Origin: Candidatus Methanoperedens sp.
GTDB taxonomy: Archaea; Halobacteriota; Methanosarcinia; Methanosarcinales; Methanoperedenaceae
Reading direction: 5' to 3'
Length of the DNA: 55,119 nt
NCBI GenBank assembly: GCA_026552855.1
Contig: JAPMTX010000140.1
Location: 1 to 55,119, forward strand
The stretch's first letter is position 1, and each line of letters starts with the position of its first letter. A program made the translations under genes and the position numbers. Below the pieces are notes generated by a model. The model was not told the origin of the DNA and did not search any database. It worked only from the letters and a program-made list of their open reading frames with translations. Shown here one piece after another: positions 25,585 to 34,285 of the stretch.

Positions 25585-27492
25585 TCACAGTGCTGTAACG
25601 GGTCGGCTCTCCGGGATGGCGATATTGAATTTTGTCCTTGATGCAAGCTTTTTCAGAGTAGAGATAAGACCTTCCTTCTCTACACCCACAAGGCTGTATT
25701 CCAGGACCTCCTCGATATCTGTCACAGGGACAATCTTGATCTGATCCTTATACTCGTCTTCGATGAGCACGTCTCCAAGGTTTGATTTCGGGATTATGAC
25801 AGTCTTTATACCTGCACGTGCTGCAGCCTCTATCTTGTATGTGACTCCGCCCACAGGCAGCACATCGCCGCGAACCGAGAGTGAGCCTGTCATAGCCACA
25901 CTCTGGTCTATGGGAATACCCTGAATTGCTGAGAGGACTGCCGTAGCTATGGATATGCTGGCTGAATCGCCTTCCACGCCCTCATACGTGCCCACGAACT
26001 GGATATGGACATCCATGCCGGATATATCCTTGCCAGTGGTCTTCTTGATGAGCGCTGAGACGTTCTGTACTGCCTCTCTTGCTATGCTCTTCAGCATGCC
26101 TGTGGCTATGATATGTCCCTCTGACTTGGACTGCGTGGGCGCTACCTCGGCGATTATTGGAAGGACTATGCCTGAATCCTCGCCCATCACTGCAAGACCG
26201 TTGACCCTGCCAATCTGTGCGCCTTCCTTGACGAACAGCTTGTAATCTTTCCTGCGCTCAAGGCTCTGGTAGGCGACCTGCTGCTCGACCGAGCGGGCAA
26301 TGCTCTTGGCTTTCAGTACGTGCTGGGCTGTAGTAAGCGGGGCTTTCTCGCCGTGCGCTATATCGCCAGCCACTCGCACCAGTCCGCCCAGGTCCCTGAG
26401 CTTGAGGGTAAGGTGTCCTTTCCTGCCTGCCCTGCGCCTTGCTTCGCGGATGATCTCCTCCACGGCGCTACGGTCGAAATGCGGTATTTTACCGTCCCTT
26501 ACGACCTCCTGGGCTATGAACCGCACAAGCTTCTGCCTGTTCTCGGCAGAATCCTCGATGGTATCGCTCATGTAGACCTCGTAGCCGTATCCTTTGACCC
26601 TTGACCGCAACGCAGGGTGCATGCCCTTTAAGGCATCAAGGTTCCCTGCGGCGATGAGGATGAAATCGCACGGCACTGGGTCGGTCTTGACCATCGCTCC
26701 GCTTGAGCGCTCAGACTGACCTGTTATTGCGAATTCCTTCTCCTGGAGCGCAGTGAGCAGGTTCTGCTGTGACTCGATGCGCAGCGTATTTATCTCGTCG
26801 ATAAACAGCACGCCTTTGTGCGCCTTGTGAATAGCACCGCTCTCTACCCTGTCATGAGCAGGTGTCTCAAGCCCGCCAGACTGGAACGGGTCATGCCTGA
26901 CATCACCGAGCAGAGACCCGGCATGCGCACCTGTTGCATCAATGTAAGGGGCGATCTCCTTGCCGGTATTTGAGACAAGCAGTTTGGGGATGAATATTGT
27001 CTCTTTCGGCATGAACTGGCGCATCATTATAGCGATAAGTACCGCTGCTATGATGCCCCAGAGGAGCATACCCGTATAAAATGAATAAGCGACTATGCCC
27101 AGCACAAGCAGCATGACGAACATGTTCCTGGCTTGCATTCTCTTTTGAGCCTCAATTTTATGGGCATCGCTTATCTCTTTACCTTTCCCGGCAGGGACGA
27201 TGCGTATCTTGGGATTGTTTGGGTCTTCAGGGTTGTGGTATATCAACACATCCTGCAGCTCTTCCTTCGGCAGCAGCTCAGCCATCGCTTTTGCCAGCAT
27301 CGATTTGCCGGTACCAGGGGTCCCCAGCATCATTACATGCCTTCGCTGATTGGCTGCCTTCTTGACTACCTCAACGGCATGTTCCTGCCCTATTACCTGT
27401 TCTATTAATTGTTTTGGAACCTCGATATCTTTGGTGGACGCTATATCTAACCCGCCAAGAAGATCCTGGTTCTTTAATTCTTTTTTCTCCAT
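25585..27492 (-). CDS. lonB: Archaeal membrane-bound Lon protease (LonB)
   Basis: ATP-dependent protease that removes damaged and regulatory proteins at the membrane. The 635 residues show an AAA+ domain with Walker A (GTPGTGKS, about 58-65) interrupted by two membrane helices (about 124-158), Walker B (VLFIDEIN), and the C-terminal serine-lysine protease domain with the catalytic Ser in [13 protein letters not shown] and Lys in [14 protein letters not shown]. There is no N-terminal substrate domain, as usual in archaeal LonB. A perfect 9-bp inverted repeat lies in the promoter region. tldD follows at once. Confidence 0.97.
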   Translation of the reverse strand: MEKKELKNQDLLGGLDIASTKDIEVPKQLIEQVIGQEHAVEVVKKAANQRRHVMMLGTPGTGKSMLAKAMAELLPKEELQDVLIYHNPEDPNNPKIRIVPAGKGKEISDAHKIEAQKRMQARNMFVMLLVLGIVAYSFYTGMLLWGIIAAVLIAIMMRQFMPKETIFIPKLLVSNTGKEIAPYIDATGAHAGSLLGDVRHDPFQSGGLETPAHDRVESGAIHKAHKGVLFIDEINTLRIESQQNLLTALQEKEFAITGQSERSSGAMVKTDPVPCDFILIAAGNLDALKGMHPALRSRVKGYGYEVYMSDTIEDSAENRQKLVRFIAQEVVRDGKIPHFDRSAVEEIIREARRRAGRKGHLTLKLRDLGGLVRVAGDIAHGEKAPLTTAQHVLKAKSIARSVEQQVAYQSLERRKDYKLFVKEGAQIGRVNGLAVMGEDSGIVLPIIAEVAPTQSKSEGHIIATGMLKSIAREAVQNVSALIKKTTGKDISGMDVHIQFVGTYEGVEGDSASISIATAVLSAIQGIPIDQSVAMTGSLSVRGDVLPVGGVTYKIEAAARAGIKTVIIPKSNLGDVLIEDEYKDQIKIVPVTDIEEVLEYSLVGVEKEGLISTLKKLASRTKFNIAIPESRPVTAL

Positions 27493-27520
27493 GGGTTGTT
27501 ACCAACTAGTATTAACAAAT

Positions 27521-27543
27521 TAGTGTTATTCGTTATAACACTA
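27521..27543. promoter_or_regulatory. 9-bp inverted repeat upstream of lonB, likely operator
   Basis: TAGTGTTAT and ATAACACTA around TCGTT form a perfect dyad 29-51 bases upstream of the lonB start. A third related half-site (TAGTATTAA, 27507-27515) precedes it. The location overlaps where the lonB promoter should be, so a repressor or heat-shock regulator binding here is a reasonable inference. The divergent site-2 protease gene starts at 27673. Confidence 0.45.
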
Positions 27544-27672
27544 TCGCAAGTTCAAGTTGCATATGCTCTAATAAAAATTCGTTCTTATATCTTTTTCGCA
27601 GCATTGAACAAAATCTATACGTAACATTAAACATATTACTTGATTACATATATAATCTGTGGAGGTAACTCA

Positions 27673-28770
27673 ATGAGCACTTCGATTCAAATAGGGAAAA
27701 TAATGGGCATCCCGATCAGGCTTCATATCACTTTTCTCCTGATCCTGCCGGTTTTCGCGTGGATATTTGCAAATAACATGCCTGCATTCGGTTTCGCTGA
27801 TGTTAAACCGGATTCGCTCCGCTATGCACTGGCTCTATCTACGGCAATACTGCTTTTTACATGTGTGCTGCTGCATGAGTTCGGTCACTCCTACGTAGCT
27901 TTGAGACACGGGTCAAATATCCAGAGCATAACGCTTTTTCTCTTCGGCGGGGTTTCATCCATGGAGGAGATACCGAGGAACCCCAGGGTAGAGTTCAAGA
28001 TGGCGCTTGCAGGACCTGCTACCAGCCTTCTGATCGGTGCAACGCTTCTCATAATATACTACGGGTTTTTTAGAACCGACAACTCCATACTCAACCCCTA
28101 CCTGCGCCTTGTCTGGCTGATAGGGTATATAAACATAACACTCTTCATCTTCAACCTTCTCCCGGCGTTTCCCATGGACGGCGGAAGGCTCCTGAGGGCG
28201 TGGCTCGCCGGCAGGATGCCCTACATCAAAGCCACTCAGGCGGCTGCAGGCATCGGGAAGATGTTCGCCATCTTTATGGGCATCTTCGGGTTTTTAACAG
28301 CCGCTATCGGAGGGATCTGGTTCATTCTCATAGCATTCTTTATATACATCGGCGCATCGGAGGAGGAAAAATCCACTGCGGTCAATGTTATACTCGAAGG
28401 CGTAAAGATAAGGGATATTATGTCAAGGGACGTTAAAACAGTAAGTTCCGGGATGAGCGTGGAAGAGCTTGTAGAGATCATGTTCAGGCTGAAGCATATG
28501 GGGTACCCGGTCGTAGATGATGGAAGGCTTATAGGCATAGTGACTTTCACGGATGTCCTGAAGGTTCCCAAGGAGGAGAGGAAAAACGTTAAGGTCTCAC
28601 AGATAATGACAAGAGAACTTATAACCTGCAAGGAAGATGATGATGCTGTAGTAGCATTAAAACTTATGACGATGAACAATATAGGCAGAATAATAGTTAA
28701 AGACGATGGAAAAATGACAGGTATCGTGTCCAGAACGGACATCCTGAGGGCAGTGCAGTTACTGGAATAG
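27673..28770 (+). CDS. Site-2 protease family zinc metalloprotease with two CBS domains
   Basis: Intramembrane protease of the S2P family (SpoIVFB-like, archaeal type), which cleaves membrane-embedded regulators. The first about 225 residues hold six membrane helices with the zinc motif HEFGH (68-72) and the later LLPAFPMDGGRLLRA that supplies the third ligand Asp. The rest is a pair of CBS domains (about 240-365), which normally bind adenosine nucleotides and could tune activity to energy state. The start at 27673 is fixed by GGAGGT at 27661-27666; a longer frame from 27640 has no such support. traB follows after one base. Confidence 0.93.
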   Translation: MSTSIQIGKIMGIPIRLHITFLLILPVFAWIFANNMPAFGFADVKPDSLRYALALSTAILLFTCVLLHEFGHSYVALRHGSNIQSITLFLFGGVSSMEEIPRNPRVEFKMALAGPATSLLIGATLLIIYYGFFRTDNSILNPYLRLVWLIGYINITLFIFNLLPAFPMDGGRLLRAWLAGRMPYIKATQAAAGIGKMFAIFMGIFGFLTAAIGGIWFILIAFFIYIGASEEEKSTAVNVILEGVKIRDIMSRDVKTVSSGMSVEELVEIMFRLKHMGYPVVDDGRLIGIVTFTDVLKVPKEERKNVKVSQIMTRELITCKEDDDAVVALKLMTMNNIGRIIVKDDGKMTGIVSRTDILRAVQLLE

Positions 28771-28771
28771 C

Positions 28772-30367
28772 ATGAACAGCGGGAGTTACGCAGTCAATTA
28801 TAATTTCAACTACAGGAATCCTGCCGTGTCTTCAGGTGGAAGGATCATCCTGGTAGGGACTGCTCATGTCTCTAATAAGAGCGTGGCAGAGGTAAATGAA
28901 GTTATCGACAGGGAAAAGCCTGATATAGTGGCGGTTGAGCTGTGCCAGGGAAGGTACAAGGCGCTAAAAGGGGAAGAAGAGGTCAAAGAGATAAATATAA
29001 AGGATATGCTGAGCGGCGGGAAGTTCTACTACTTTTTGCTGCACTGGCTCCTTGCGTATGTCCAGAAGAAAATCGGCACGGATACGGGTGTGAAACCCGG
29101 CGCCGAGATGCTCTCGGCTATTGAGAAGGCTGAAAAAACCGGAGCCCGAGTTGCGCTTATAGACCGGGATATCCAGGTAACTCTTGCACGCTTCTGGAGC
29201 AGGATGTCCTTTTTTGAGAAACTTAAGCTGTTCGGTTCTCTTACCGCTGCGACGCTCGGTTTTGGCACAAAGGACATTGATATAGACACAGTAACGCAGG
29301 AGGATGTCGTCGCCCAGCTCATCTCTGAGCTAAGGAAGATGGCTCCGAGCGCAGCCTCTGTTCTGCTCGACGAGAGGAATATCATCATGGCGAAGAACCT
29401 GATTGACCTGTCCAGGGAAGGTACGGTCGTGGCAGTAATCGGAGCAGGTCACAGGGAAGGCATACAGAGGTATCTTGATGCCCCCGATACCATCCCCCCT
29501 GTCGGGGAACTGTTGACCATCCCTAAGAAGCGGTTTAGCTGGCTTCGGGCTGCTACTGTTGCGTTCATAGCGATGGTCGTAGGAATGCTCGCTCTTCTTA
29601 TATATTCGGGCGGAGTTACCCTATCGACTCTTCTTACTGCATTTCTCTATCTGTTTATTACCCAGGGGATTCTTTCAGCGATTTGCGTTCTTATAGTCCG
29701 CGGTCATCCTTTCTCTGCACTGACCGCTTTTGGCCTTGCATGGTTCGCATTCCTGCATCCTTTACTTGCTGTCGGGACGCTGGCAGGGTTCGTAGAGGCA
29801 CATTTTCGACCCCCGACAACCAGGGATTTTAAGACGATAATGAAAGATGAATATCTGTTCAGCTGGGATGATGTACCTGGAAAAGACAGCACAAGGCTTG
29901 CAGAGTTCATAGCCAGGAATTACAGTGCAGACTGGGTCAGGACTGCAAAAATTGAAAAAATGAATGAAAGGACTATATCTATCTCGGCGGAAAAGAACCA
30001 GATACTTATCCAGCTTAACGATGATGGAATAAATGATCCGGAATCAATTAAAAGACCCCGGAAAATAACTCTGATATTCAATGATCCATTCATTGATTCA
30101 GAAACCGATGCAGAGAAAGAACATGGGTTAACAGTAGAAACGGAAAATAACAGGCTGAACGTTTACAGAGCCAAAACATTAACAGATCTGATGCAGAACA
30201 AGCTGTTCCGGATAATACTTGTGGCTGCTCTTGCTAATCTTGGGAGTATGATAGGGACTTTTGTAGCAATACCAGTGATGGTACATTACCTGGGCATCCC
30301 CAATCCGCTTGATATTCTCAGGACCGCCCTGGATACCGGGCTGGGCGCATTAAGGAACGTGCTGTGA
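28772..30367 (+). CDS. TraB/PrgY family membrane protein with an inserted module
   Basis: TraB-domain proteins are related to GumN/Tiki-type metalloproteases and PrgY. The N-terminal TraB domain (about 22-250) has LVGTAHVSNKSVAEV, VAVELCQGRYKAL, DRDIQVTLAR and VIGAGHREGI, followed by four membrane helices (about 257-343). Archaeal homologues usually go straight from the RPPTTRDF motif to the final helices (NKLFRIILVAALANLGS, about 476-510). Here some 110 extra soluble residues (about 359-468, starting EYLFSWDDVPG) lie between them, making the protein 531 residues instead of roughly 400. The S2P gene precedes it by one base. The physiological role of archaeal TraB is not established. Confidence 0.9.
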   Translation: MNSGSYAVNYNFNYRNPAVSSGGRIILVGTAHVSNKSVAEVNEVIDREKPDIVAVELCQGRYKALKGEEEVKEINIKDMLSGGKFYYFLLHWLLAYVQKKIGTDTGVKPGAEMLSAIEKAEKTGARVALIDRDIQVTLARFWSRMSFFEKLKLFGSLTAATLGFGTKDIDIDTVTQEDVVAQLISELRKMAPSAASVLLDERNIIMAKNLIDLSREGTVVAVIGAGHREGIQRYLDAPDTIPPVGELLTIPKKRFSWLRAATVAFIAMVVGMLALLIYSGGVTLSTLLTAFLYLFITQGILSAICVLIVRGHPFSALTAFGLAWFAFLHPLLAVGTLAGFVEAHFRPPTTRDFKTIMKDEYLFSWDDVPGKDSTRLAEFIARNYSADWVRTAKIEKMNERTISISAEKNQILIQLNDDGINDPESIKRPRKITLIFNDPFIDSETDAEKEHGLTVETENNRLNVYRAKTLTDLMQNKLFRIILVAALANLGSMIGTFVAIPVMVHYLGIPNPLDILRTALDTGLGALRNVL

Positions 30368-30379
30368 GATTATTTCAGA

Positions 30380-31054
30380 TTATTTCTCGATAACTGTCCC
30401 TGTATACCTTCCATTTACCGCGTCCAGGATATTCCTGGGATTTTCCCCGCTTAGAACTATTGTTTTTATATTGCTGCGCTCTATTACTTTTGCAGCAAGC
30501 AGATCCACGGGCGCGTTTGCACCCGCGACCATCTCGGTCTTAAGGATAATCTCAATAAGCTGTTTTGGTGTGAGTTTATCTAATTTCTTTGCGTCCCTGT
30601 TCTTTTTCGGGTCGCTCGTATATACGCCGTCTATGGACGTGGCATTGATGAGAAGGTCGGCGCCGATATACTCAGCAAGAACCGCGGATACCGCGTCCGT
30701 GGTCTGTCCCGGCGCCACCCCTCCCATGACGATTATTCTTATCGAGAGGCTCGCTCTCTTTGCCTCTTTATAATCCAGGGGGGGCTCACAGTAGGCTGCA
30801 TCACCGAGAGCTGCGATGAGCAAACGGGCGTTTAACCGCGTCAGCTCTATACCGATGAGGTCGCATGTCGCCTCATCGGCACCAAGCTCTCTTGCCACGC
30901 CTATGTAATCGCGCGCCGCTTTCCCGCCCCCGGTTACAACGAACAAAGTGTTATTTTTTGCAATCTCCTTCAACGCCGATGCATAACCTCTGAATTTTTC
31001 AGCATCCAGTGTGCGTGCCAGTACAGAACCGCCTACAGATACTACAATTATCAT
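30380..31054 (-). CDS. pyrH: UMP kinase (archaeal type)
   Basis: Phosphorylates UMP to UDP in pyrimidine nucleotide synthesis. The 224-residue protein is an amino-acid-kinase-fold enzyme with VVSVGGSVL at the N terminus, VVTGGGKAARDYI, MGGVAPGQTTDAVSA, NATSIDGVYTSDPKKN and a C-terminal SGENP. These match the archaeal/bacterial PyrH group, not eukaryotic UMP/CMP kinases. Stand-alone gene convergent with traB. A TATA-like element lies about 25-40 bases upstream. Confidence 0.95.
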   Translation of the reverse strand: MIIVVSVGGSVLARTLDAEKFRGYASALKEIAKNNTLFVVTGGGKAARDYIGVARELGADEATCDLIGIELTRLNARLLIAALGDAAYCEPPLDYKEAKRASLSIRIIVMGGVAPGQTTDAVSAVLAEYIGADLLINATSIDGVYTSDPKKNRDAKKLDKLTPKQLIEIILKTEMVAGANAPVDLLAAKVIERSNIKTIVLSGENPRNILDAVNGRYTGTVIEK

Positions 31055-31121
31055 AGCCCTTAATAAGAATCTCTAATAATATTATCTTTCTTATCAATAG
31101 TAGCTATATTTTACAGTATTA

Positions 31122-31367
31122 TCAGAAGGCTATATGCAGTGCATGGAGCAGTATAACAAGGACCGCACCCGGTACTCCTCCGAGAGCGCAGACGAGTACA
31201 ACGGGGACCGTATATCCGATGCCCAGATTGAAAATAAAGTTGCTCGCTACAAGAAGGATAAGACCCAATATGGTATTTACGATCAGATGCGACGCGGTTT
31301 TCAGTACATAGTACGCGGCGATCACAGCAATGACCACCAGGAATAATATTATCCATTCGATTGCCAT
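31122..31367 (-). CDS. BofA-like membrane protein
   Basis: An 81-residue membrane protein resembling the pro-sigma-K processing inhibitor BofA family: three hydrophobic segments and a conserved central HLIVNTILGLILL patch followed by a polar NFxxNLGIGYTVP-like stretch. In bacilli BofA inhibits the site-2 protease SpoIVFB. Since an S2P gene lies in the same neighbourhood (27.7 kb), a comparable inhibitory role is conceivable here, though archaeal BofA homologues have no proven function. It precedes pyrH in the same orientation. Confidence 0.75.
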   Translation of the reverse strand: MAIEWIILFLVVIAVIAAYYVLKTASHLIVNTILGLILLVASNFIFNLGIGYTVPVVLVCALGGVPGAVLVILLHALHIAF

Positions 31368-31474
31368 AAGTTATACGGATATGCTTCTATTTATTAAATA
31401 TTTCGCTGCTCGTGCCGGCAAACAGCGGGTTTACACCGGCGGATTTTATCCCGAATACTCCTTTTACCTGTCCT

Positions 31475-31540
31475 TTACGTACATGAGGAATGGCACTTGC
31501 AGGCTCCCCTTGCGGTTTTCTTTATTTTCACGATCTTCAT
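31475..31540 (-). CDS. Microprotein, 21 aa, cysteine-containing
   Basis: A 21-codon frame whose ATG is placed five bases after a perfect GGAGGT. The peptide starts MKIVKIKKTARG and ends with a short Cys/His cluster (three Cys, one His in the last eight residues), so it could bind a metal ion. After the stop there is an imperfect hairpin with GCCGG and AAAC arms (around 31400-31435) that may end the transcript. Not annotated normally because of its size. Confidence 0.55.
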   Translation of the reverse strand: MKIVKIKKTARGACKCHSSCT

Positions 31541-31694
31541 GATATACCTCCTTAAATCACGGGTAGTTTCCCAGATTTATCATTAATATTGGTTATTTAA
31601 GTAGCTTTCGGTCGTGAAATGATTGCGCGGAACAATTAGCATTTTTTTTCGTGTAAATAAGTTTTATTAATAGATAATGTATATTATAGTGTTT

Positions 31695-31712
31695 GCAGCA
31701 TCCGAATGCTGC
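31695..31712 (+). promoter_or_regulatory. Hairpin just before the MC1 ribosome binding site
   Basis: GCAGCAT/ATGCTGC with a CCGA loop is a perfect 7-bp hairpin. It is followed immediately by AAGGAG (31713-31718) and the MC1 start. A TATA-like region about 31652-31672 would start transcription near 31680-31695, placing the hairpin at the very 5' end of the mRNA. It might stabilise the abundant MC1 message or serve as a protein-binding dyad. Confidence 0.45.
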
Positions 31713-31730
31713 AAGGAGAGTCGATATATA

Positions 31731-32021
31731 ATGGCAGAAATCAAGAATTTCATTTTAAGGAACAAAAATGGCAGTGAGGACGGTGTATTTACGGGACGCC
31801 AGCCGCGCCAGGCTGCCCTTAAAGCAGCGAACAGGATTGGGGGAACCAAAGATAAACCGGTCGAGATCAGGCTGCGGGAGCGGGGAACTAAGAAGGTTCA
31901 TATATTCAAGGGCTGGAAAGAGGAAATAGAAGCCCCCAAGAACAAGCCATCATGGATGCCGGAAAAGATCAATAAGCCGTTCGTGAAGAAGGTTGGAATT
32001 GAAAAGCTGGAGAAGCTTTAA
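31731..32021 (+). CDS. Chromosomal protein MC1
   Basis: Small abundant DNA-bending architectural protein of Methanosarcinales and haloarchaea. The 96-residue product matches MC1 along its length: NFILRNKNGSEDGVFTGR, QPRQAALKAANRIGG, EIRLRERGTKKVHIFKGW and the basic C-terminal part. The Met at 31731, next to an AAGGAG ribosome binding site, starts the conserved N terminus MAEIKN; the longer upstream frame is not conserved. This gene is one of the best taxonomic pointers in the window. Confidence 0.96.
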   Translation: MAEIKNFILRNKNGSEDGVFTGRQPRQAALKAANRIGGTKDKPVEIRLRERGTKKVHIFKGWKEEIEAPKNKPSWMPEKINKPFVKKVGIEKLEKL

Positions 32022-32098
32022 TCCATCCTTTTTTTAGCGTCTCAAATAACTTTAAGTACATAGAGGGTATTATATATTTACAAGGAGACAGACAAGGT

Positions 32099-32302
32099 AT
32101 GGATATCTTTGATGTACTGGGCGCTATCTCAAAGAGAAAGCTAACGCTCATGTATTCAGGTATTAATGAGAATGAAGCTTTAACTAAGGCTGAACTTGAT
32201 ATATCCTTAGAATATCATATCTCGCTCTTTGATATTGAGAAGCTGGTAGGGCATAAGGCAAGCCGTACCAGGACCCACAGGCACCGCCGCTCGCTCTCGT
32301 AA
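32099..32302 (+). CDS. Small conserved archaeal protein (67 aa)
   Basis: A 67-residue soluble protein with a mixed hydrophobic N terminus, an acidic middle part (INENEALTKAELDISLEYHI) and a basic tail rich in Arg, Thr and His (SRTRTHRHRRSLS). Not a family I can name. The mRNA probably begins close to the gene: GGAGACAGACAAGG precedes the ATG. The basic tail could contact nucleic acid. Confidence 0.6.
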   Translation: MDIFDVLGAISKRKLTLMYSGINENEALTKAELDISLEYHISLFDIEKLVGHKASRTRTHRHRRSLS

Positions 32303-32470
32303 TTTTTTTACTGCCTGCTGTCCAGGTCTTTCCTTATTTAAGGAGCAGGAGTAGTTTAGATGATGCAACCACAGGTGACATTTTAATACCGTTATAATTT
32401 TTTAGCCGCATTTCCATTTTGTAAGCCGTTTAAAATATATAGTGGATACCCGGAATAGGATGGGAAGATT

Positions 32471-32710
32471 ATGAAACGAAGCCGTCTGGAGATAGTAATA
32501 GATATACTGAAAGTATGCGGTGAAGAGACGAAAAAGACCCGCATCATATACAGGACGAACCTTAATTACCAGCTCACAGAGAAGTACCTGGCTCTATTAT
32601 TAGAAAACAGGTGGGTGGAAAGGATCGAGAACGAATATAAAATAACCTGCAAGGGAAAGGAATTCCTGAGCAAGGCAAAGGAAGTCAGTTTGCCCTTTGA
32701 ACTGACGTAA
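32471..32710 (+). CDS. Winged-helix protein (ArnR1-like)
   Basis: A 79-residue single-domain winged helix of a type common in methanogens. It begins with RSRLEIVIDILKVC, then TRIIYRTNLNYQLTEKYLALLLENRW, the usual scaffold and recognition helices, and a wing ending EYKITCKGKEFL. Probably a transcription regulator or a dimerising DNA-binding adaptor. It is convergent with a small minus-strand gene whose stop lies nine bases away. Confidence 0.85.
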   Translation: MKRSRLEIVIDILKVCGEETKKTRIIYRTNLNYQLTEKYLALLLENRWVERIENEYKITCKGKEFLSKAKEVSLPFELT

Positions 32711-32718
32711 AATCCTTT

Positions 32719-32877
32719 TTATCTCTTAATGCTGATATTGATCACCTTCCAACCTTCATCCACACCATGAAGGGCACTGACCGAACCAGCGATTACCCCG
32801 CTCAGCATTCTCCTGACAAATTCATTCATCGGGATCTTTTTCCCATCGACCTCAAGAACAATATCTACGTCTTCCAT
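32719..32877 (-). CDS. Small conserved-looking protein (52 aa)
   Basis: A 52-codon frame with a strong GGGGAGG ribosome binding site. The product starts MEDVDIVLEVDGKKIPMNEF and reads like a compact alpha/beta fold: two short strands, a helix with VRRMLSGVIAGS, then a final strand. Typical small archaeal housekeeping-type gene missed by length cut-offs. Function unknown. Confidence 0.7.
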   Translation of the reverse strand: MEDVDIVLEVDGKKIPMNEFVRRMLSGVIAGSVSALHGVDEGWKVINISIKR

Positions 32878-32979
32878 TAGGATACCTCCCCGTACTCTAT
32901 GTAAGACACCCGTAATAGTTTTACTGATAGGCGTGAATTTTTAGAAAGATTTTAATATACAAAGACTATCGTGGGGCTT

Positions 32980-33666
32980 ATGCAGGAATACAGGCTCAGG
33001 ATCCTTGATATGCAGAAAGAGGAAAGACCCAGGGAGAGGCTTATAAAGAATGGCGCTGCTGCGTTAAGCGATTATGAACTCCTGGCTATAATCCTCAGGA
33101 CAGGTTCCAGGCAGGAGAACGTAATAAACCTGTGCCAGAGGATATTATCCGAACATAATTTAAAACAGCTTTCAACTATCAATATCGCACAGTTGATGAA
33201 AATACACGGCATCAAAGAGAGTAAAGCTGCACAGATCGCAGCCTGTTTTGAGATCGCAAGGAGGCTTGAATCCTTCAGGGAAGAAGTGAAACCCAGAATC
33301 AACTCGCCTGAAGACGTTTACAGGCTGATCTATCCCAGGATGAGGGAGCAAAAGAGAGAGAATTTTATCGAGCTCTGCCTTGATACCAAGAATCAGGTAA
33401 TCAGGGAGGAAACTGTTTCCGTAGGCTCGCTCAACGCCAACATCGTGCATCCGAGAGAAGTATTCAGGACCGCGCTGGCTGTATCTGCCGCGCACATAAT
33501 CGTGGCTCACAACCACCCCTCAGGAGACCCTGCACCCAGCAGGGAAGATATAGAGATAACAAAAAAACTTATAGAAGCAGGAAAGATAATAGGAGTGGAA
33601 GTGCTCGACCATGTCATAATAGGCGATGGACGGCATTTCAGCATGAAAGAGGCTGGACATATCTGA
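32980..33666 (+). CDS. radC: RadC/JAMM-domain protein
   Basis: RadC-family protein: an N-terminal helix-hairpin-helix-like UPF0758 domain (RERLIKNGAAALSDYELLAI) and a C-terminal JAB/MPN metalloprotease-like domain with VAHNHPSGDPAPSREDIE, the HxHPSGD...D zinc-binding pattern, and DHVIIGDGRHFS. Despite the name, RadC's role in DNA repair is not supported in bacteria; it may be a deubiquitinase-like peptidase of unknown target. Start placed at the ATG 32980; a GTG three codons earlier (32971) is possible. The next gene begins directly after its stop. Confidence 0.92.
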   Translation: MQEYRLRILDMQKEERPRERLIKNGAAALSDYELLAIILRTGSRQENVINLCQRILSEHNLKQLSTINIAQLMKIHGIKESKAAQIAACFEIARRLESFREEVKPRINSPEDVYRLIYPRMREQKRENFIELCLDTKNQVIREETVSVGSLNANIVHPREVFRTALAVSAAHIIVAHNHPSGDPAPSREDIEITKKLIEAGKIIGVEVLDHVIIGDGRHFSMKEAGHI

Positions 33667-34284
33667 ATGTATTCTGCTCTCATCCTGGCAGGCGGAAAGG
33701 GCAGCCGCCTGGGCTACCGGGAAAAAGCCCTGATTGATATAAAAGGCAGACCGCTCATAGCCATAGTTATCGAAATGATGGAAAAAGCAGTTGATAACAT
33801 TATAATATCGGTACGCGACAGGGAACAGGGGGAACTGCTGGATTCCCGCCTGTCCGGTCTGGTGAAGCCATCGTACACGTTCGCATACGATGCCTATAAA
33901 GAGAGAGGACCTCTTGCAGGCATACTCTCAGGGCTTGAGGCTTGCAGGGATGAGTACTGTTTTATAGCAGCCTGCGATATGCCGTTTATAAACAAGGACG
34001 TTGTGAAGATGCTCCTTAGGGAGTGCGAACATTACGATGCAGCCGTACCGCACTGGGAAGATGGCTTCCTTGAGCCACTGCATGCTGTTTACAGGCGCAA
34101 GCCCATGATACGGGAGACAAAAAAAGCCATCGAGAGAGGTGAGACCATCATCCTGGCTCCGGTATTCGAACTGAATGTCAATTATGTTGCGGTAGATGAT
34201 ATCAGGAAGCTTGACCCTGAATTAAGAACATTTATAAATATCAATACCTACGAAGATATAGAAAAATTATCTGAAATGTTTTAA
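33667..34284 (+). CDS. mobA: Molybdenum cofactor guanylyltransferase
   Basis: Attaches GMP to molybdopterin to form the bis-MGD cofactor used by formate dehydrogenases, nitrate reductases and their relatives. The 205 residues have the nucleotidyltransferase motif LAGGKGSRLGYREKAL at the N terminus, YKERGPLAGILSGLEAC, and AACDMPFINKDVV with the metal-binding Asp. It heads the mobA-fdhD-mobB run, with one base between it and fdhD, and abuts radC. Confidence 0.93.
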   Translation: MYSALILAGGKGSRLGYREKALIDIKGRPLIAIVIEMMEKAVDNIIISVRDREQGELLDSRLSGLVKPSYTFAYDAYKERGPLAGILSGLEACRDEYCFIAACDMPFINKDVVKMLLRECEHYDAAVPHWEDGFLEPLHAVYRRKPMIRETKKAIERGETIILAPVFELNVNYVAVDDIRKLDPELRTFININTYEDIEKLSEMF

Positions 34285-34285
34285 T

